Shown piece by piece: positions 17,159 through 26,395 of a stretch of 64,000 bases of DNA. The DNA comes from Claveliimonas bilis (GTDB taxonomy: Bacteria > Bacillota > Clostridia > Lachnospirales > Lachnospiraceae), in NCBI RefSeq assembly GCF_030296775.1, contig NZ_AP027742.1:2480001-2544000 (forward strand), read 5' to 3'. Position 1 is the stretch's first letter. Each line of letters begins with the position of its first letter. The position numbers and the translations under genes were made by a program. Below the pieces are notes generated by a model. The model did no database searches, had not been told where the DNA came from, and saw only the letters and a list, made by a program, of their open reading frames with translations.

Positions 17159-18088
17159 CTACCCCAGCCTGTATCCTTCTTCCACCTTATAGCCCCGGAG
17201 AAATGCACCTGCATCCATCCTTTTCTTTCCCGGGATCTGAAGTTCCTTTATCTTCAGCTGGCCTTCTTTTGTCTGAACTGCAAAGAAATCTTTGCCTACT
17301 TCTGTCACTGTCCCGGGCGCTTGATCTGTATTTTCCGGCAACACTTCCGCCTTCCAGATCTTCATGGTCTTTTCGTCCCAGAACGTGTAAGCGCTGGGCC
17401 AGGGATTTAATCCCCGGATCAGTCTTTCAATCTGCACTGCTTCACAGGTCCAGTCGATCCTTCCCATTTCTTTATTCAGCATACGGGCATAGGCAGTCGG
17501 ACTTTCTCCCTGCTTTTCAGGTTTTAGAGTTCCCTCTTCCAGTTTTTGCAGTGTTTCCACACAGAGCGCTGCCCCTGCCGCTGCCAGTTTATCATGGAGA
17601 CTTCCTCCTGTCTCGTCCGCCTCAAGAGGAATCTCTTTTTTCAAAAGCATATCCCCTGTATCCAGCCCTTCATCCATCTGCATGGTCGTCACTCCGGACA
17701 CTTTTTCCCCTTCTATAACAGCCCACTGGATCGGCGCTGCTCCGCGGTATTTCGGAAGAAGGGAGGCATGAACATTAATACAGCCGTAAGGAGCCATCTG
17801 AAGGATCTTTGCCGGGAGGATCTGTCCAAAAGCGACCACAACCATCACATCAGCCTGATAACGAGCTAATTCTTCCATACATTCCGGTTCCCGGACTTTC
17901 ATCGGCTGAAACACAGGAATCCCTCTTTTCAGAGCTGCCTCTTTCACCGGCGGATACTGCATTTCCTTTCCTCTTCCCCTGGGTTTATCCGGCTGCGTCA
18001 CCGCAAGCACGATCTCATGTCCGGCATCTGCCAGCGCTTCCAGCGTTCCTACAGAAAACTCCGGCGTCCCCATAAAGATAACCTTCAT
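17159..18088 (-). CDS. fmt: Methionyl-tRNA formyltransferase
   Basis: Formylates initiator Met-tRNA with 10-formyl-tetrahydrofolate. The N-terminal Rossmann domain begins MKVIFMGTPEFS. The active site is NVHASLLPKYRGAAPIQWA with the catalytic Asn and His, followed by TGDMLL; the C-terminal OB-like domain begins near 205. Its 309 residues match the family. It follows def with no gap. The 3' side runs straight into the 104-bp repeat array, only a few bases after the stop. Confidence 0.96.
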   Translation of the reverse strand: MKVIFMGTPEFSVGTLEALADAGHEIVLAVTQPDKPRGRGKEMQYPPVKEAALKRGIPVFQPMKVREPECMEELARYQADVMVVVAFGQILPAKILQMAPYGCINVHASLLPKYRGAAPIQWAVIEGEKVSGVTTMQMDEGLDTGDMLLKKEIPLEADETGGSLHDKLAAAGAALCVETLQKLEEGTLKPEKQGESPTAYARMLNKEMGRIDWTCEAVQIERLIRGLNPWPSAYTFWDEKTMKIWKAEVLPENTDQAPGTVTEVGKDFFAVQTKEGQLKIKELQIPGKKRMDAGAFLRGYKVEEGYRLG

Positions 18089-18562
18089 TTATTCTTCCTC
18101 CTTATATTCGGTATCATGAAGCTCGCCTTCCACCAGATCTACATACATCTTTCCATCCAGATGATCGATCTCATGGCAGAAAGCTCTTGCAAGAAGCCCG
18201 TTTCCTTCCAGCTCTATTTCTTTCATATCCTCATCCAGAGCTTTTACCTTCACATAGTCCGGTCTTGTGACAAGTCCGGATTTTCCCGGTACGCTTAAGC
18301 AGCCTTCTTCTCCGGTCTGTTCCCCATCTGTCCCCACAATCTGCGGATTAATCAGAACAATCGGTCCTTCTCCCACATCGATCACTACGATCCTTTTTAG
18401 AATCCCCACCTGCGGCGCTGCAAGTCCTACCCCCATTGCTTCATACATGGTATCCAGCATGTCATCGATCAGTATTTTTGTCCGAAGTGTCATCTTTGTC
18501 ACTTCTTTGCATGGTTTGGTCAAAACTTCATCTCCGATTTCTCTTATTTTTCTAATTGCCAT
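18089..18562 (-). CDS. def: Peptide deformylase
   Basis: Removes the formyl group from new proteins. The three family motifs are GLAAPQVG near 45, EEGCLSVPG near 90 with the metal-binding cysteine, and HEIDHLDG near 133 with the two metal-binding histidines and catalytic Glu. It has 157 residues. It lies directly before fmt, so the addition and removal of formyl are made from one transcript. Confidence 0.97.
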   Translation of the reverse strand: MAIRKIREIGDEVLTKPCKEVTKMTLRTKILIDDMLDTMYEAMGVGLAAPQVGILKRIVVIDVGEGPIVLINPQIVGTDGEQTGEEGCLSVPGKSGLVTRPDYVKVKALDEDMKEIELEGNGLLARAFCHEIDHLDGKMYVDLVEGELHDTEYKEEE

Positions 18563-18706
18563 ATCTGTTTTTCTCCTTTTTTCTATATGTGTTATATCTC
18601 CTTTTTTGGAGACTTATTTTTATCCCGTCCCATTTGTCCAGGCAGTCTCTTCACCGAAACTTTCCCGTGCATTCCTGATGAAACTTTTCTGATGAAACAT
18701 TCCTGC

Positions 18707-20935
18707 TTAAAACAGATTCATGGGATTAAAGTCAAACTGAATGCGCATATCTTTAAATCCTGTATTGATCTCTATATACTGTTCCAGCTTATCTTTGGCC
18801 TTTATCAGCATATCATATTTATCGCTTTTTAGATAGAGTATCCTGCGATAAACATCGTTCACCTTCCCCACATAGGGACTGGCGGGACCGATGACCGCAA
18901 GCTGACCTGCCGCCCCGAGACGCTCGGCAAATCCTTTCAGATATTCTGCAGCAAGGATCAGTTTTGTCTCATCCGGCCCTGTCATCAAAATGGCCAGAAG
19001 CTCCGCTGCAGGGGGATACCCCATCATCTCCCTGTAACTCATTTCCTCTTCATAAAAAGCGCAGTAATCCTGCCGGGCCGCCGTCTGAATGCTGTAGTGC
19101 TCCGGGCTGTATGTCTGGATTACCACTTCTCCTTCTTCCCTGCCTCTGCCGGCTCGTCCCGCCGCCTGGGTAAGGAGCTGAAATGTCCGCTCGCCGGCGC
19201 GGTAATCATCGCTGTAAAGAGACATATCTGCCGCCAGGATCCCCACAAGAGTAACACCGGGAAAATCATGACCTTTTACGATCATCTGTGTTCCCACAAG
19301 AATATCTGCTCCGCCGTCTGCAAATGCCTCCAGGATCTTTTCGTGCCCATCCTTGTTTCTTGTGGTATCCGCATCCATGCGGAGGATTCTTGCGCCCGGA
19401 AATTCCCGGGCTGCCATCTCTTCTATCTGCTGTGTTCCCGCCCGGAAGCCTCCAATGTGAACAGAACCGCAGACCGGACAGGCAGTGACTGCTTTCTCCT
19501 CATAGCCGCAGTAATGGCAGACCATTCTGCCGCCCCGGTGTACGGATAAGGACACATCGCAGTGAGGACATTTTACCACATGACCGCAGGAACGGCAGGA
19601 AATAAAGCCTGCGTATCCCCTTCGATTAATAAAAAGCATAGTCTGCTGTTTCTTTTCCAGCCGATCCTGTATCAATTCTCTTAACTGATCACTGAAAATA
19701 GAACGGTTTCCTTTTTTCAGTTCTTCCCTCATATCAGCAATCCATACGTGAGGGAGATTCCCTTCCCGCACCCTGCTTTTCAGCTCCAGCAGCACATACT
19801 CTCCCTTCCGGCAGCGGTAATATGCTTCCAATGATGGCGTAGCGGAGCCAAGGACCACGCTGGCGCCTTCCAGTTTTGCCCGGTAAATCGCTGTCTCCCT
19901 TGCATGATACCGGGGAACCTGCTCACTTTTGTAACTTGGCTCGTGCTCCTCATCAATGATGATCAGACCCAGATCAGGGAAAAGGGTAAACAGAGCGGAA
20001 CGAGGCCCGATCATGACATCGATCTGTCCTGTCCGCGCCAGCTCCATCTGATCATACCGCTCCCCTGCTGACATGCGGGAGTTTAAAATGGAAACTCTTT
20101 CACCGAATACTCTCTGAAAACGCATGACCGTCTGATAGGTCAGAGCGATCTCCGGAATAAGGACAATGGCCTGTTTTCCCTTTTCCACTGCTTTCTGGAT
20201 CATAGCCATATACACTTCCGTCTTTCCGCTTCCCGTGACTCCGTGCACCAGATAAGTTCCGCGCTCTCCCCTGTCATAATCCTCCCGGAAGCGCCGGATT
20301 GCCATCTCCTGCTCCTTCGTATAGCAGATCTCTCTCCGACTCTGCTTCCTTGCAGCCACAGGACTTCGGTACACCTGGGATACCTCTGTTTTCAGGATTC
20401 CCTGCTCTTCCAGCGCCTTTACAACTGTGGCGCTAAGGTTCAGTTTTTTGATGGCAAAATCATACTCAAGCCGGGGGCTGTCAAGAAGGGCGGCAAGCAG
20501 CCTGGCCCTGGCTTTCTGATTTTTTTCCAGATACCAATCCAGCTTCTTTTGGGCCTCCTCCCTGTCAGAGACAAGGAGAAGGGTCCGTTTTTGCCGTATT
20601 TTTTCTTTTTTCTTAATAGGAAGCACTGTCTTAAGAGACTGGATCATGGTTCCTCCATATGTCTCTTTCATCCAGGCGGCAAGCGCTACCAGTTTTGCCT
20701 CAATTGCCATGCTTTCTTTTGCCACACACAGGATTTCCTTCATTTTTTCCGGATCATACCCCGGCTTCTCTGAAAAGCTGACAACATAACCTTTTGTCTC
20801 CTTATTTCCCTTCCCGAAAGGAACGACTACTTCCATCCCGATGCGCAGGTCCTCTTTCAGTTTATCCGGAATCCTGTATTGAAAGATTTTATCCAGTTTT
20901 TCATGTGTAATGTCTATGATAATATCTGCGTACAT
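18707..20935 (-). CDS. priA: Primosomal replication-restart helicase PriA
   Basis: A 3'-5' superfamily 2 helicase that reloads the replisome at collapsed forks. The N-terminal DNA-binding domain (1-200) is followed by the Walker A GVTGSGKTEVYM and the Walker B DEEHE. A zinc-binding insert carries eight cysteines (CRSCGHVVKCPHC, then CHYCGYEEKAVTACPVC), and helicase motif QAAGRAGRG follows. I chose the ATG at 20933-20935 because GGGAGA lies upstream; an earlier ATG at 21004 would run back into the preceding gene. Length from this start is 742. It is the first gene of the priA-def-fmt block. Confidence 0.95.
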   Translation of the reverse strand: MYADIIIDITHEKLDKIFQYRIPDKLKEDLRIGMEVVVPFGKGNKETKGYVVSFSEKPGYDPEKMKEILCVAKESMAIEAKLVALAAWMKETYGGTMIQSLKTVLPIKKKEKIRQKRTLLLVSDREEAQKKLDWYLEKNQKARARLLAALLDSPRLEYDFAIKKLNLSATVVKALEEQGILKTEVSQVYRSPVAARKQSRREICYTKEQEMAIRRFREDYDRGERGTYLVHGVTGSGKTEVYMAMIQKAVEKGKQAIVLIPEIALTYQTVMRFQRVFGERVSILNSRMSAGERYDQMELARTGQIDVMIGPRSALFTLFPDLGLIIIDEEHEPSYKSEQVPRYHARETAIYRAKLEGASVVLGSATPSLEAYYRCRKGEYVLLELKSRVREGNLPHVWIADMREELKKGNRSIFSDQLRELIQDRLEKKQQTMLFINRRGYAGFISCRSCGHVVKCPHCDVSLSVHRGGRMVCHYCGYEEKAVTACPVCGSVHIGGFRAGTQQIEEMAAREFPGARILRMDADTTRNKDGHEKILEAFADGGADILVGTQMIVKGHDFPGVTLVGILAADMSLYSDDYRAGERTFQLLTQAAGRAGRGREEGEVVIQTYSPEHYSIQTAARQDYCAFYEEEMSYREMMGYPPAAELLAILMTGPDETKLILAAEYLKGFAERLGAAGQLAVIGPASPYVGKVNDVYRRILYLKSDKYDMLIKAKDKLEQYIEINTGFKDMRIQFDFNPMNLF

Positions 20936-20973
20936 ACTGTTCTCCCTTTCCCTCTCTATGAACGCATATGTCC

Positions 20974-22440
20974 TTATAAAGAGAGGGGATCTTCTGCCAT
21001 GCATCTGCTGATCAGCTCCCGGTCATCCATGGGGTAACGGATCCCACAGATTTCCTGATAAGTCTCGTGTCCTTTTCCCGCAATTAAAATGATATCTCCG
21101 TAATGTCTTGTTTTCAAAGCATAATGGACTGCCTGACGCCGGTCTTGAATTACGGTGTAATCCCCTTTCGTTCTGCGGATTCCTGACACAATATCTGCAA
21201 TAATATCCTCCGGATTTTCCCAGCGGGGATTATCACTTGTAATGATGGTGTGATCCGCCAGGCGCCCGGCTGTCTCCCCCATCTCATATCTTCTCTCTTT
21301 TGATCTTCCTCCTCCGCAGCCAAAGACAACTACCAGTCTTCCGGGAGCATATTTTCTCAGCGTCCCAAGGGCCTCCGAAAGGCTCATGGCATTGTGTGCG
21401 TAATCCAGAAAAATGCTGCATCCTTCCGGAGAGGGAATCTGCTCCATCCGTCCCGGAACATAAAGTTCTCTCATAGCTGACGCCACCGTTTCCATGGGAA
21501 TGCCGTAATCCAGCAAAGCAGCGGAAGCTGCCAGAGCATTCTGTACATTAAACTGTCCCGGAAGCGGAAGGAAGATCTCACCGCTTCGTCCTTCCAAAAT
21601 AAAACACATGCCCGGCCGGCCGCCGCGCACGCTGCTTTTAGAACCGATTGCCCTGTAATCGGCTCCTTCTTTCATTCCAAATGTAACTTTCCGGCATCCG
21701 CACCGATCTGTCACTTCTTCCCATGCCGGATCATCTGCATTTCCCACTCCCGTTTCACACTGAAGAAAGAGCAGATGTTTGCACTGCAGATATTCCTCCA
21801 TATCTGCATGTTCTCCGGGGCCGATGTGGTCCCGGCCCAAATTGGTAAACACTCCGTATTTAAAAAAAACGCCTGACGTCCGCTGCAGCTTCAGGGCCTG
21901 TGAGGAGACTTCCATGACAGCTGTATCACATCCGGCATCTGTCATCTCTTTCAGGAATCGCTGCAGATCGCAGGACTCCGGCGTGGTGTGGATACTGGGA
22001 AAACGGCGAAGCCCGGTGTCTGTCTCTATAGTTCCTATAAGTCCCGGACGCCTTCCTGCTTTTCTTAAAATTTCCCGTATCATCCAGGCTGTTGTGGTCT
22101 TTCCCTTAGTTCCTGTCACTCCGATAATATCCAGTTTTTCGGCCGGATATCCAAAAGAAGCAGCCGACATTTCAGCCATCACACATCTTGGATCTGCCAC
22201 CTGAATGACTGTCACATCTTCGGGACACACAACCATCTTTGAAACCACCACAGCAGCCGCTCCCCGCTCTGATGCTTCCCACGCAAAGCGGTGGCCGTCC
22301 TGTTCATATCCTTCGATGCATATATAGACATCATCTTTTTGTACTGCCTTTGTATCATTGGTTACGCTTTTTACCTCTCTGTCTGTCGTTCCCTGGATCA
22401 CCCTGTATCTGACTCGTGCAAGCAAACTGGAAAGCCGCAT
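20974..22440 (-). CDS. murE: UDP-MurNAc-tripeptide synthetase, meso-DAP type
   Basis: An ATP-dependent ligase that adds the third stem residue to UDP-MurNAc-L-Ala-D-Glu in the cytoplasm. The P-loop GVTGTKGKTTTAW and the carbamylated-lysine region are present, and the specificity motif is DNPR, which in known MurE enzymes goes with meso-diaminopimelate rather than lysine. It begins MRLSSLLARVRY, the usual MurE opening. I chose the ATG at 22438-22440 because GGTGA stands six bases ahead; an in-frame ATG at 22473 (499 residues) has a poorer site. Length is 488. The 350 bases upstream hold a palindromic element. Confidence 0.92.
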   Translation of the reverse strand: MRLSSLLARVRYRVIQGTTDREVKSVTNDTKAVQKDDVYICIEGYEQDGHRFAWEASERGAAAVVVSKMVVCPEDVTVIQVADPRCVMAEMSAASFGYPAEKLDIIGVTGTKGKTTTAWMIREILRKAGRRPGLIGTIETDTGLRRFPSIHTTPESCDLQRFLKEMTDAGCDTAVMEVSSQALKLQRTSGVFFKYGVFTNLGRDHIGPGEHADMEEYLQCKHLLFLQCETGVGNADDPAWEEVTDRCGCRKVTFGMKEGADYRAIGSKSSVRGGRPGMCFILEGRSGEIFLPLPGQFNVQNALAASAALLDYGIPMETVASAMRELYVPGRMEQIPSPEGCSIFLDYAHNAMSLSEALGTLRKYAPGRLVVVFGCGGGRSKERRYEMGETAGRLADHTIITSDNPRWENPEDIIADIVSGIRRTKGDYTVIQDRRQAVHYALKTRHYGDIILIAGKGHETYQEICGIRYPMDDRELISRCMAEDPLSL

Positions 22441-22539
22441 TTTTATCACCGGCCTGTAGGTCTTTTCTATCATTGTCACACAATCTTTCCGGAGCGTCAA
22501 CTCTTTTTCGTCCGCCAAATTCCGCGGTCTCTGGAAATG

Positions 22540-22734
22540 GTTACTACTCGCAGCCACCCCACCTGCATGCGCACTCGTCGCGCTTACGCGCTTCAGTTCC
22601 GCCCCTTACGGGGCTAAGACTGCTTATGTGGGTGGGGTGGCTGCTTCACAGTCCTGTTTCAGACCTGACAGCAGGAGCTTTTGTGCGAGCGCAACGCATC
22701 TGCTGTCAGGTCTGAAACGGCTGTGAATAGTAAC
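22540..22734. repeat. Composite palindromic (MITE-like) element
   Basis: The stretch is closed by GTTACTA (22540-22546) and TAGTAAC (22728-22734). Inside are two long hairpins. The first pairs GCAGCCACCCCACC (22550-22563) with GGTGGGGTGGCTGC (22631-22644) around smaller GC stems. The second pairs GTTTCAGACCTGACAGCA (22656-22673) perfectly with 22701-22718 around a 27-base loop. No protein frame is convincing. It fills most of the 353-base gap between murE and the murE paralogue. The outline suits a non-autonomous miniature element or a structured intergenic repeat. Confidence 0.75.
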
Positions 22735-22742
22735 GAAAATGC

Positions 22743-22791
22743 AAAAAACAACAGGCCAGGAGTGTTTCTCCCCCGCCCGCTGTCTGTTTTG
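22743..22791 (-). terminator. Terminator after the MurE-paralogue operon
   Basis: AACAG-CAG-GGGC-GGAG on one arm pairs with CTCC-GCC-CTGTT on the other with small bulges, and a run of six U follows on the minus strand right after the stop codon at 22794. Confidence 0.7.
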
Positions 22792-22793
22792 TT

Positions 22794-24317
22794 TTACTGT
22801 CTCTGGTCGTACTCGGCAAGATATTTCTTTACATAATCCACATCAGAAGGACAGTCCACATACTCGCTGCCATACTTCTGTCTCGTCTCTTTTCCCTTTC
22901 CAGTAATAAGAAGAAGAGTTTTTCCTTCCGCGCTTTCAATGGCAGAGCGGATCGCTTCTCCCCGGTCCTCGATCATCTCATACGGACAGTTCTGGGCTTC
23001 CACATACTGCGCGATATCTTTCGATATATCCTCCACCGGCTCATATCCCGGATCCTCTGCTGTCAGGTATACCTTCCGGGCATACTGTCCGGCTACCGTT
23101 CCCAGATCTCTCCTCCGGATATAGGCTTTCTTTCCGGGGCATCCGAAAATAGACACGATCCCGTAATCCGGATATTCTTCCTTCATGGAAGAAAAAAGCT
23201 TTTCAAAACTCAGCTTATTGTGAGCATAATCCACAATGGCAATGACATTCTTATCCTTGCTTGCATACAGCTCCATTCTTCCACTGGATCTTGCCCGCTT
23301 CAGCCCGCTGTGGATATATTCTCTTGGAATCTGAAGAGCCGATGCCGCCGCGATCACTCCAAGGGCGTTTTCCACATTGAAAAGTCCCGGCATGGTAAGG
23401 ACAAATTCCTCATCAAAGTCTTTACTCTTTACGGAAAAGGTTGTCTCATGTCCGTCTTTTCTGATGTTGTAGCCGTAATAATCAGCCTCCGGATTCTTCA
23501 GGCTGAAAGTCACACACGCTTTCGCTGCTTTGGCTTCCTCCAGTATACGTTCTATATGATCTGCATCCAGGTTCACTACCGCTGTGTCTGTCTGTGCAAA
23601 CATCAGCATTTTAGATGAGAAATAATCTTCAAAATCCTCATGTTCAATGGGGCTGATATGGTCTTCTGATATATTCAGAAAGATTCCCACATCAAAACGC
23701 ATGCCATCTACACGGTGATATTTCAGAGCCTGTGAGGATACCTCCATTTCCACATAGGTAATCTGGCTGTCCAGCGCATTTCTCAAATGCTGCTGAAGCT
23801 CCATAGCCTCCGGCGTTGTAATATGGGATTCTACTTTTGTCACCCCGTCGTAAATATCAATGGAAGAGATAACGGCACTTTCCTTTTTCCCTTGTGCCTC
23901 CATATAATCATCCACGACAGCCTTCATATAATATGCTGATGTAGATTTTCCTTTTGTTCCTCCGATCCCGGTGACAACCAGTTCTTTCCATGGCTCCTGG
24001 TAAAAGAAATTTGCCAGAATCGCCATTGCCTTCCGAATGTCTGTTACAAGAATATAGGGAATATCTTTCTCAAGCTCAAAAGCCTTTTCACTGATATAGC
24101 ATACCGCCCCTTTTTCCACTGCTTCCCGCAGGTAAGCCGGCTTGAAAGCCGCGCCCTTACAGATGAACAGCGTATCTTCCCCCGCTTCTTTAGAATTGTA
24201 AGTCAGGATACGGATAACCTGGTCAGAGCTCCCTTCTGTCTTTGTCTCAAAGAGCAGCCCGCTTTTTCTCAGCAGCTCCTGATATTCCCCTATTGTATGA
24301 TACTGCATTTTTGCCAT
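22794..24317 (-). CDS. Second MurE-family ligase (divergent paralogue)
   Basis: A Mur ligase of 507 residues with the P-loop GIGGTKGKSTSAYY near 117 and conserved EVSSQALK, NISEDHISP, FNVENALG, DYAHNKLSF and a GKGKETRQK tail. All catalytic blocks look intact. The specificity loop reads AEDPGYEPVED where the first MurE has DNPR, so it probably does not use meso-DAP. It is the third gene of an operon with an ATP-grasp ligase and an Asp/Glu racemase (27 and 11 bases between genes). I infer that the three build or attach an unusual amino acid on a UDP-MurNAc peptide or a related precursor. Alternatives are a cyanophycin-like or poly-glutamate ligase role. Function is not known to me. Confidence 0.8.
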   Translation of the reverse strand: MAKMQYHTIGEYQELLRKSGLLFETKTEGSSDQVIRILTYNSKEAGEDTLFICKGAAFKPAYLREAVEKGAVCYISEKAFELEKDIPYILVTDIRKAMAILANFFYQEPWKELVVTGIGGTKGKSTSAYYMKAVVDDYMEAQGKKESAVISSIDIYDGVTKVESHITTPEAMELQQHLRNALDSQITYVEMEVSSQALKYHRVDGMRFDVGIFLNISEDHISPIEHEDFEDYFSSKMLMFAQTDTAVVNLDADHIERILEEAKAAKACVTFSLKNPEADYYGYNIRKDGHETTFSVKSKDFDEEFVLTMPGLFNVENALGVIAAASALQIPREYIHSGLKRARSSGRMELYASKDKNVIAIVDYAHNKLSFEKLFSSMKEEYPDYGIVSIFGCPGKKAYIRRRDLGTVAGQYARKVYLTAEDPGYEPVEDISKDIAQYVEAQNCPYEMIEDRGEAIRSAIESAEGKTLLLITGKGKETRQKYGSEYVDCPSDVDYVKKYLAEYDQRQ

Positions 24318-24344
24318 GATTTATCTCCCTTAGTGTTCGCTTTT

Positions 24345-25061
24345 CTACTGGTACTGGGCGCCTGATCGTATAATGGATTCTCTCACCAGCACATCCATCG
24401 CATCCAGACAGAGTGTGGGAATCTCATGCTTTCCCTTAAAGACAGACAGTTCTGTACAGGCCAGTATGACTGCGTCACATCCCTTTCTCATAAATTCGCT
24501 TAATACACGGTCAAATTTGGCGCGGTCCCCTTTTTTTCCGCTTTTGATATCGTCATAAATAAGAGACATCACATCCCTCTGACGCTCAGGAGAGGGTTTT
24601 ACCGGAGTAATACCAAGCTTCCTGCATTCTTTATGGTAAATCCGGGAATTAATAGTTCCATCCGTCGCCATAATACCGATTCTCTTTACATCAGCTATCT
24701 TTTCCACTGCATAAGCCACGCTCTCACGCACCATGTTGATCACCGGAACAGACACCGCTTTTTGGATCTGCTCATAATAATAATGGGACGTATTGCAGGG
24801 GATAGCAATATTTGCCGCCCCCAGCTTTTCCAGCGTACGGGCATCCTCTGTCAGAATCTGGATCAGATGGGCGCTGTCGCCGGATATAATGGATTCCGTA
24901 CGGTCGGGAATGGACGCATGGCTTAAGATCACCATGTTAATATGATCCTGATCCTTTTCCGCCCTGGTGTGAGCAATCACATTTTCATAATAATAACTGG
25001 TCGCCTCAGGTCCCATGCCTCCAATTACGCCCAGGATTTTTCTTTCTTTTCTTTCTTCCAT
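24345..25061 (-). CDS. Aspartate/glutamate racemase family protein
   Basis: A cofactor-independent racemase of 238 residues. It starts ILGVIGGMGPEATSYYY and has two catalytic cysteines in IPCNTSHYYY (near 88) and LACTELSVF (near 200), each in the typical context for aspartate racemase and RacX/YgeA proteins. The second site ACTEL and the first PCNTSH match aspartate racemases more than glutamate racemase MurI. It would make a D-amino acid, most likely D-aspartate, for the ATP-grasp ligase encoded just upstream. Substrate is an inference. Confidence 0.82.
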   Translation of the reverse strand: MEERKERKILGVIGGMGPEATSYYYENVIAHTRAEKDQDHINMVILSHASIPDRTESIISGDSAHLIQILTEDARTLEKLGAANIAIPCNTSHYYYEQIQKAVSVPVINMVRESVAYAVEKIADVKRIGIMATDGTINSRIYHKECRKLGITPVKPSPERQRDVMSLIYDDIKSGKKGDRAKFDRVLSEFMRKGCDAVILACTELSVFKGKHEIPTLCLDAMDVLVRESIIRSGAQYQ

Positions 25062-25072
25062 AAATTCTTTCC

Positions 25073-26284
25073 TTATTTGTAATATTTATTAAAATAGGAA
25101 TACTGTTTCAAATGGGTCTTGAGCATCCGAAGGAAGCGCATCGGACGAAGGTCCCCTCTCATAAAGACCGGATTTACCATCCTGCCTTCTTTTACCAGCT
25201 TTTTCATTCTGGCGATCATTGCAGGGTCTTTGATGTGTTTATAAGCCACGCCCTTTGGAACGGTCATCCATAAATGTTCCTCTGTGGCCTCCTCATATGG
25301 AAGATCGCGGTGATAAATGTAATCCTCCACAAAATATTTTGCCACATTAAACCCGGAGCCTGTTACATAGTAGTTGCTCCTGCCCTGCCTTGTGTTGATC
25401 TCAAAGAAGCGATATGTGCCGTCGCGCATATCATATTTAATATCAAAGTTGGAAAATCCCACATAGTGCAGGTCTTCCAGAAGATTCTTTACTCTTCCCA
25501 TCAGCTCTTTATTCGGTTCTGTAATAATGACAGCATGGTTTCCAAGGCCGTGAGGAGTATGCTCCTCTAAAAGTACATGGCCTAAGCACATCATCTTTAC
25601 TTTTCCGTTCCGGTCAGAATAGGAAGTGAGAACTCTCATATATTCATCGTTTCCGGGTATGGTATCCTGGATGATCAGCGCATCGTCATACCCTGCTTCA
25701 TAGATCTGGCGGATCACATCTTCCATCTCTTTTCTGGAATCCAGCTTATAGATCTTATTCTGCGTCGGAAACGGATGTTCCCAGTAAGCAATACTGTTGG
25801 ATGGCTTTACAATAACCGGGTAGGAAAATTCACATGGGAAATCAAGCCCCATATCCGGCCTGTAAATGATGGTCTTCGGATAGTCTACTCCATGTTTCTC
25901 ACAGAGCTGATAGAAACGTTCTTTCTGCTGCAGGCTGTCCATCAGATCAAAGTCAATATAAGGCGCGATCACATTGGAAGCCAGTTCTTTCTTATGTCTG
26001 CTGGCCAGCGCCACATAGCTGTCTCCGCAGCCGATCAGCAGGATCTTTTTGTCTTTATGCTCATTTGCAAACCGGTTGATACGCTCAAGGAAATAATCAT
26101 CCGTATCAATTTTCGGATTTCCCTCGTACACTGTGATCTGGCTGTGATAGCTGGGGCCGGTCTGGTATTTTCCAAATACATAAGATTTCACCTGGTACTG
26201 CTCATAAAATGCTCTTGCAACACTGTAGGTATTAATATCTCCTCCCAGAAGAACGGGAATAAACTCTCTTTCTTTGCATTCCAT
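25073..26284 (-). CDS. ATP-grasp carboxylate-amine ligase, D-aspartate-ligase-like
   Basis: A 403-residue ATP-grasp protein. It begins with a pre-ATP-grasp domain (EFIPVLLGGDINTYSVARAF), then YPVIVKPSNS with an ATP-binding Lys, LIIQDTIPGNDE, and FSNFDIKYD followed by FFEINTRQGRSNYY with Mg-binding Glu and Asn. The opening and overall size resemble the D-aspartate ligase of Enterococcus faecium, which adds D-Asp to a peptidoglycan precursor and is encoded with an aspartate racemase. The racemase next door supports a similar role here. I am sure of the fold, less of the substrate. It has its own promoter and leads the operon. Confidence 0.8.
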   Translation of the reverse strand: MECKEREFIPVLLGGDINTYSVARAFYEQYQVKSYVFGKYQTGPSYHSQITVYEGNPKIDTDDYFLERINRFANEHKDKKILLIGCGDSYVALASRHKKELASNVIAPYIDFDLMDSLQQKERFYQLCEKHGVDYPKTIIYRPDMGLDFPCEFSYPVIVKPSNSIAYWEHPFPTQNKIYKLDSRKEMEDVIRQIYEAGYDDALIIQDTIPGNDEYMRVLTSYSDRNGKVKMMCLGHVLLEEHTPHGLGNHAVIITEPNKELMGRVKNLLEDLHYVGFSNFDIKYDMRDGTYRFFEINTRQGRSNYYVTGSGFNVAKYFVEDYIYHRDLPYEEATEEHLWMTVPKGVAYKHIKDPAMIARMKKLVKEGRMVNPVFMRGDLRPMRFLRMLKTHLKQYSYFNKYYK

Positions 26285-26353
26285 AACTGTCTGAAATTCT
26301 CCTTATATACATTTGTTCACACTGTCAGGACAAAAGGAATTTTGTCCCAACTG

Positions 26354-26384
26354 ATTATAACGCTTAGGTACCCCGGCTTGTCAA
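26354..26384 (-). promoter_or_regulatory. Promoter of the ATP-grasp/racemase/MurE-paralogue operon
   Basis: A perfect TTGACA and a perfect TATAAT lie on the minus strand 19 bases apart, which is two bases longer than ideal. About 70 bases of leader precede the first gene, with a GGGACAAAATTCC / GGAATTTTGTCCC style inverted repeat just inside it. Confidence 0.5.
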
Positions 26385-26395
26385 GTAATGGCCCT

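Noticed and set aside
18563-18706. Possible small gene or RNA between def and priA
   Set aside because: Only 144 bases, without a convincing frame, promoter or stable structure.
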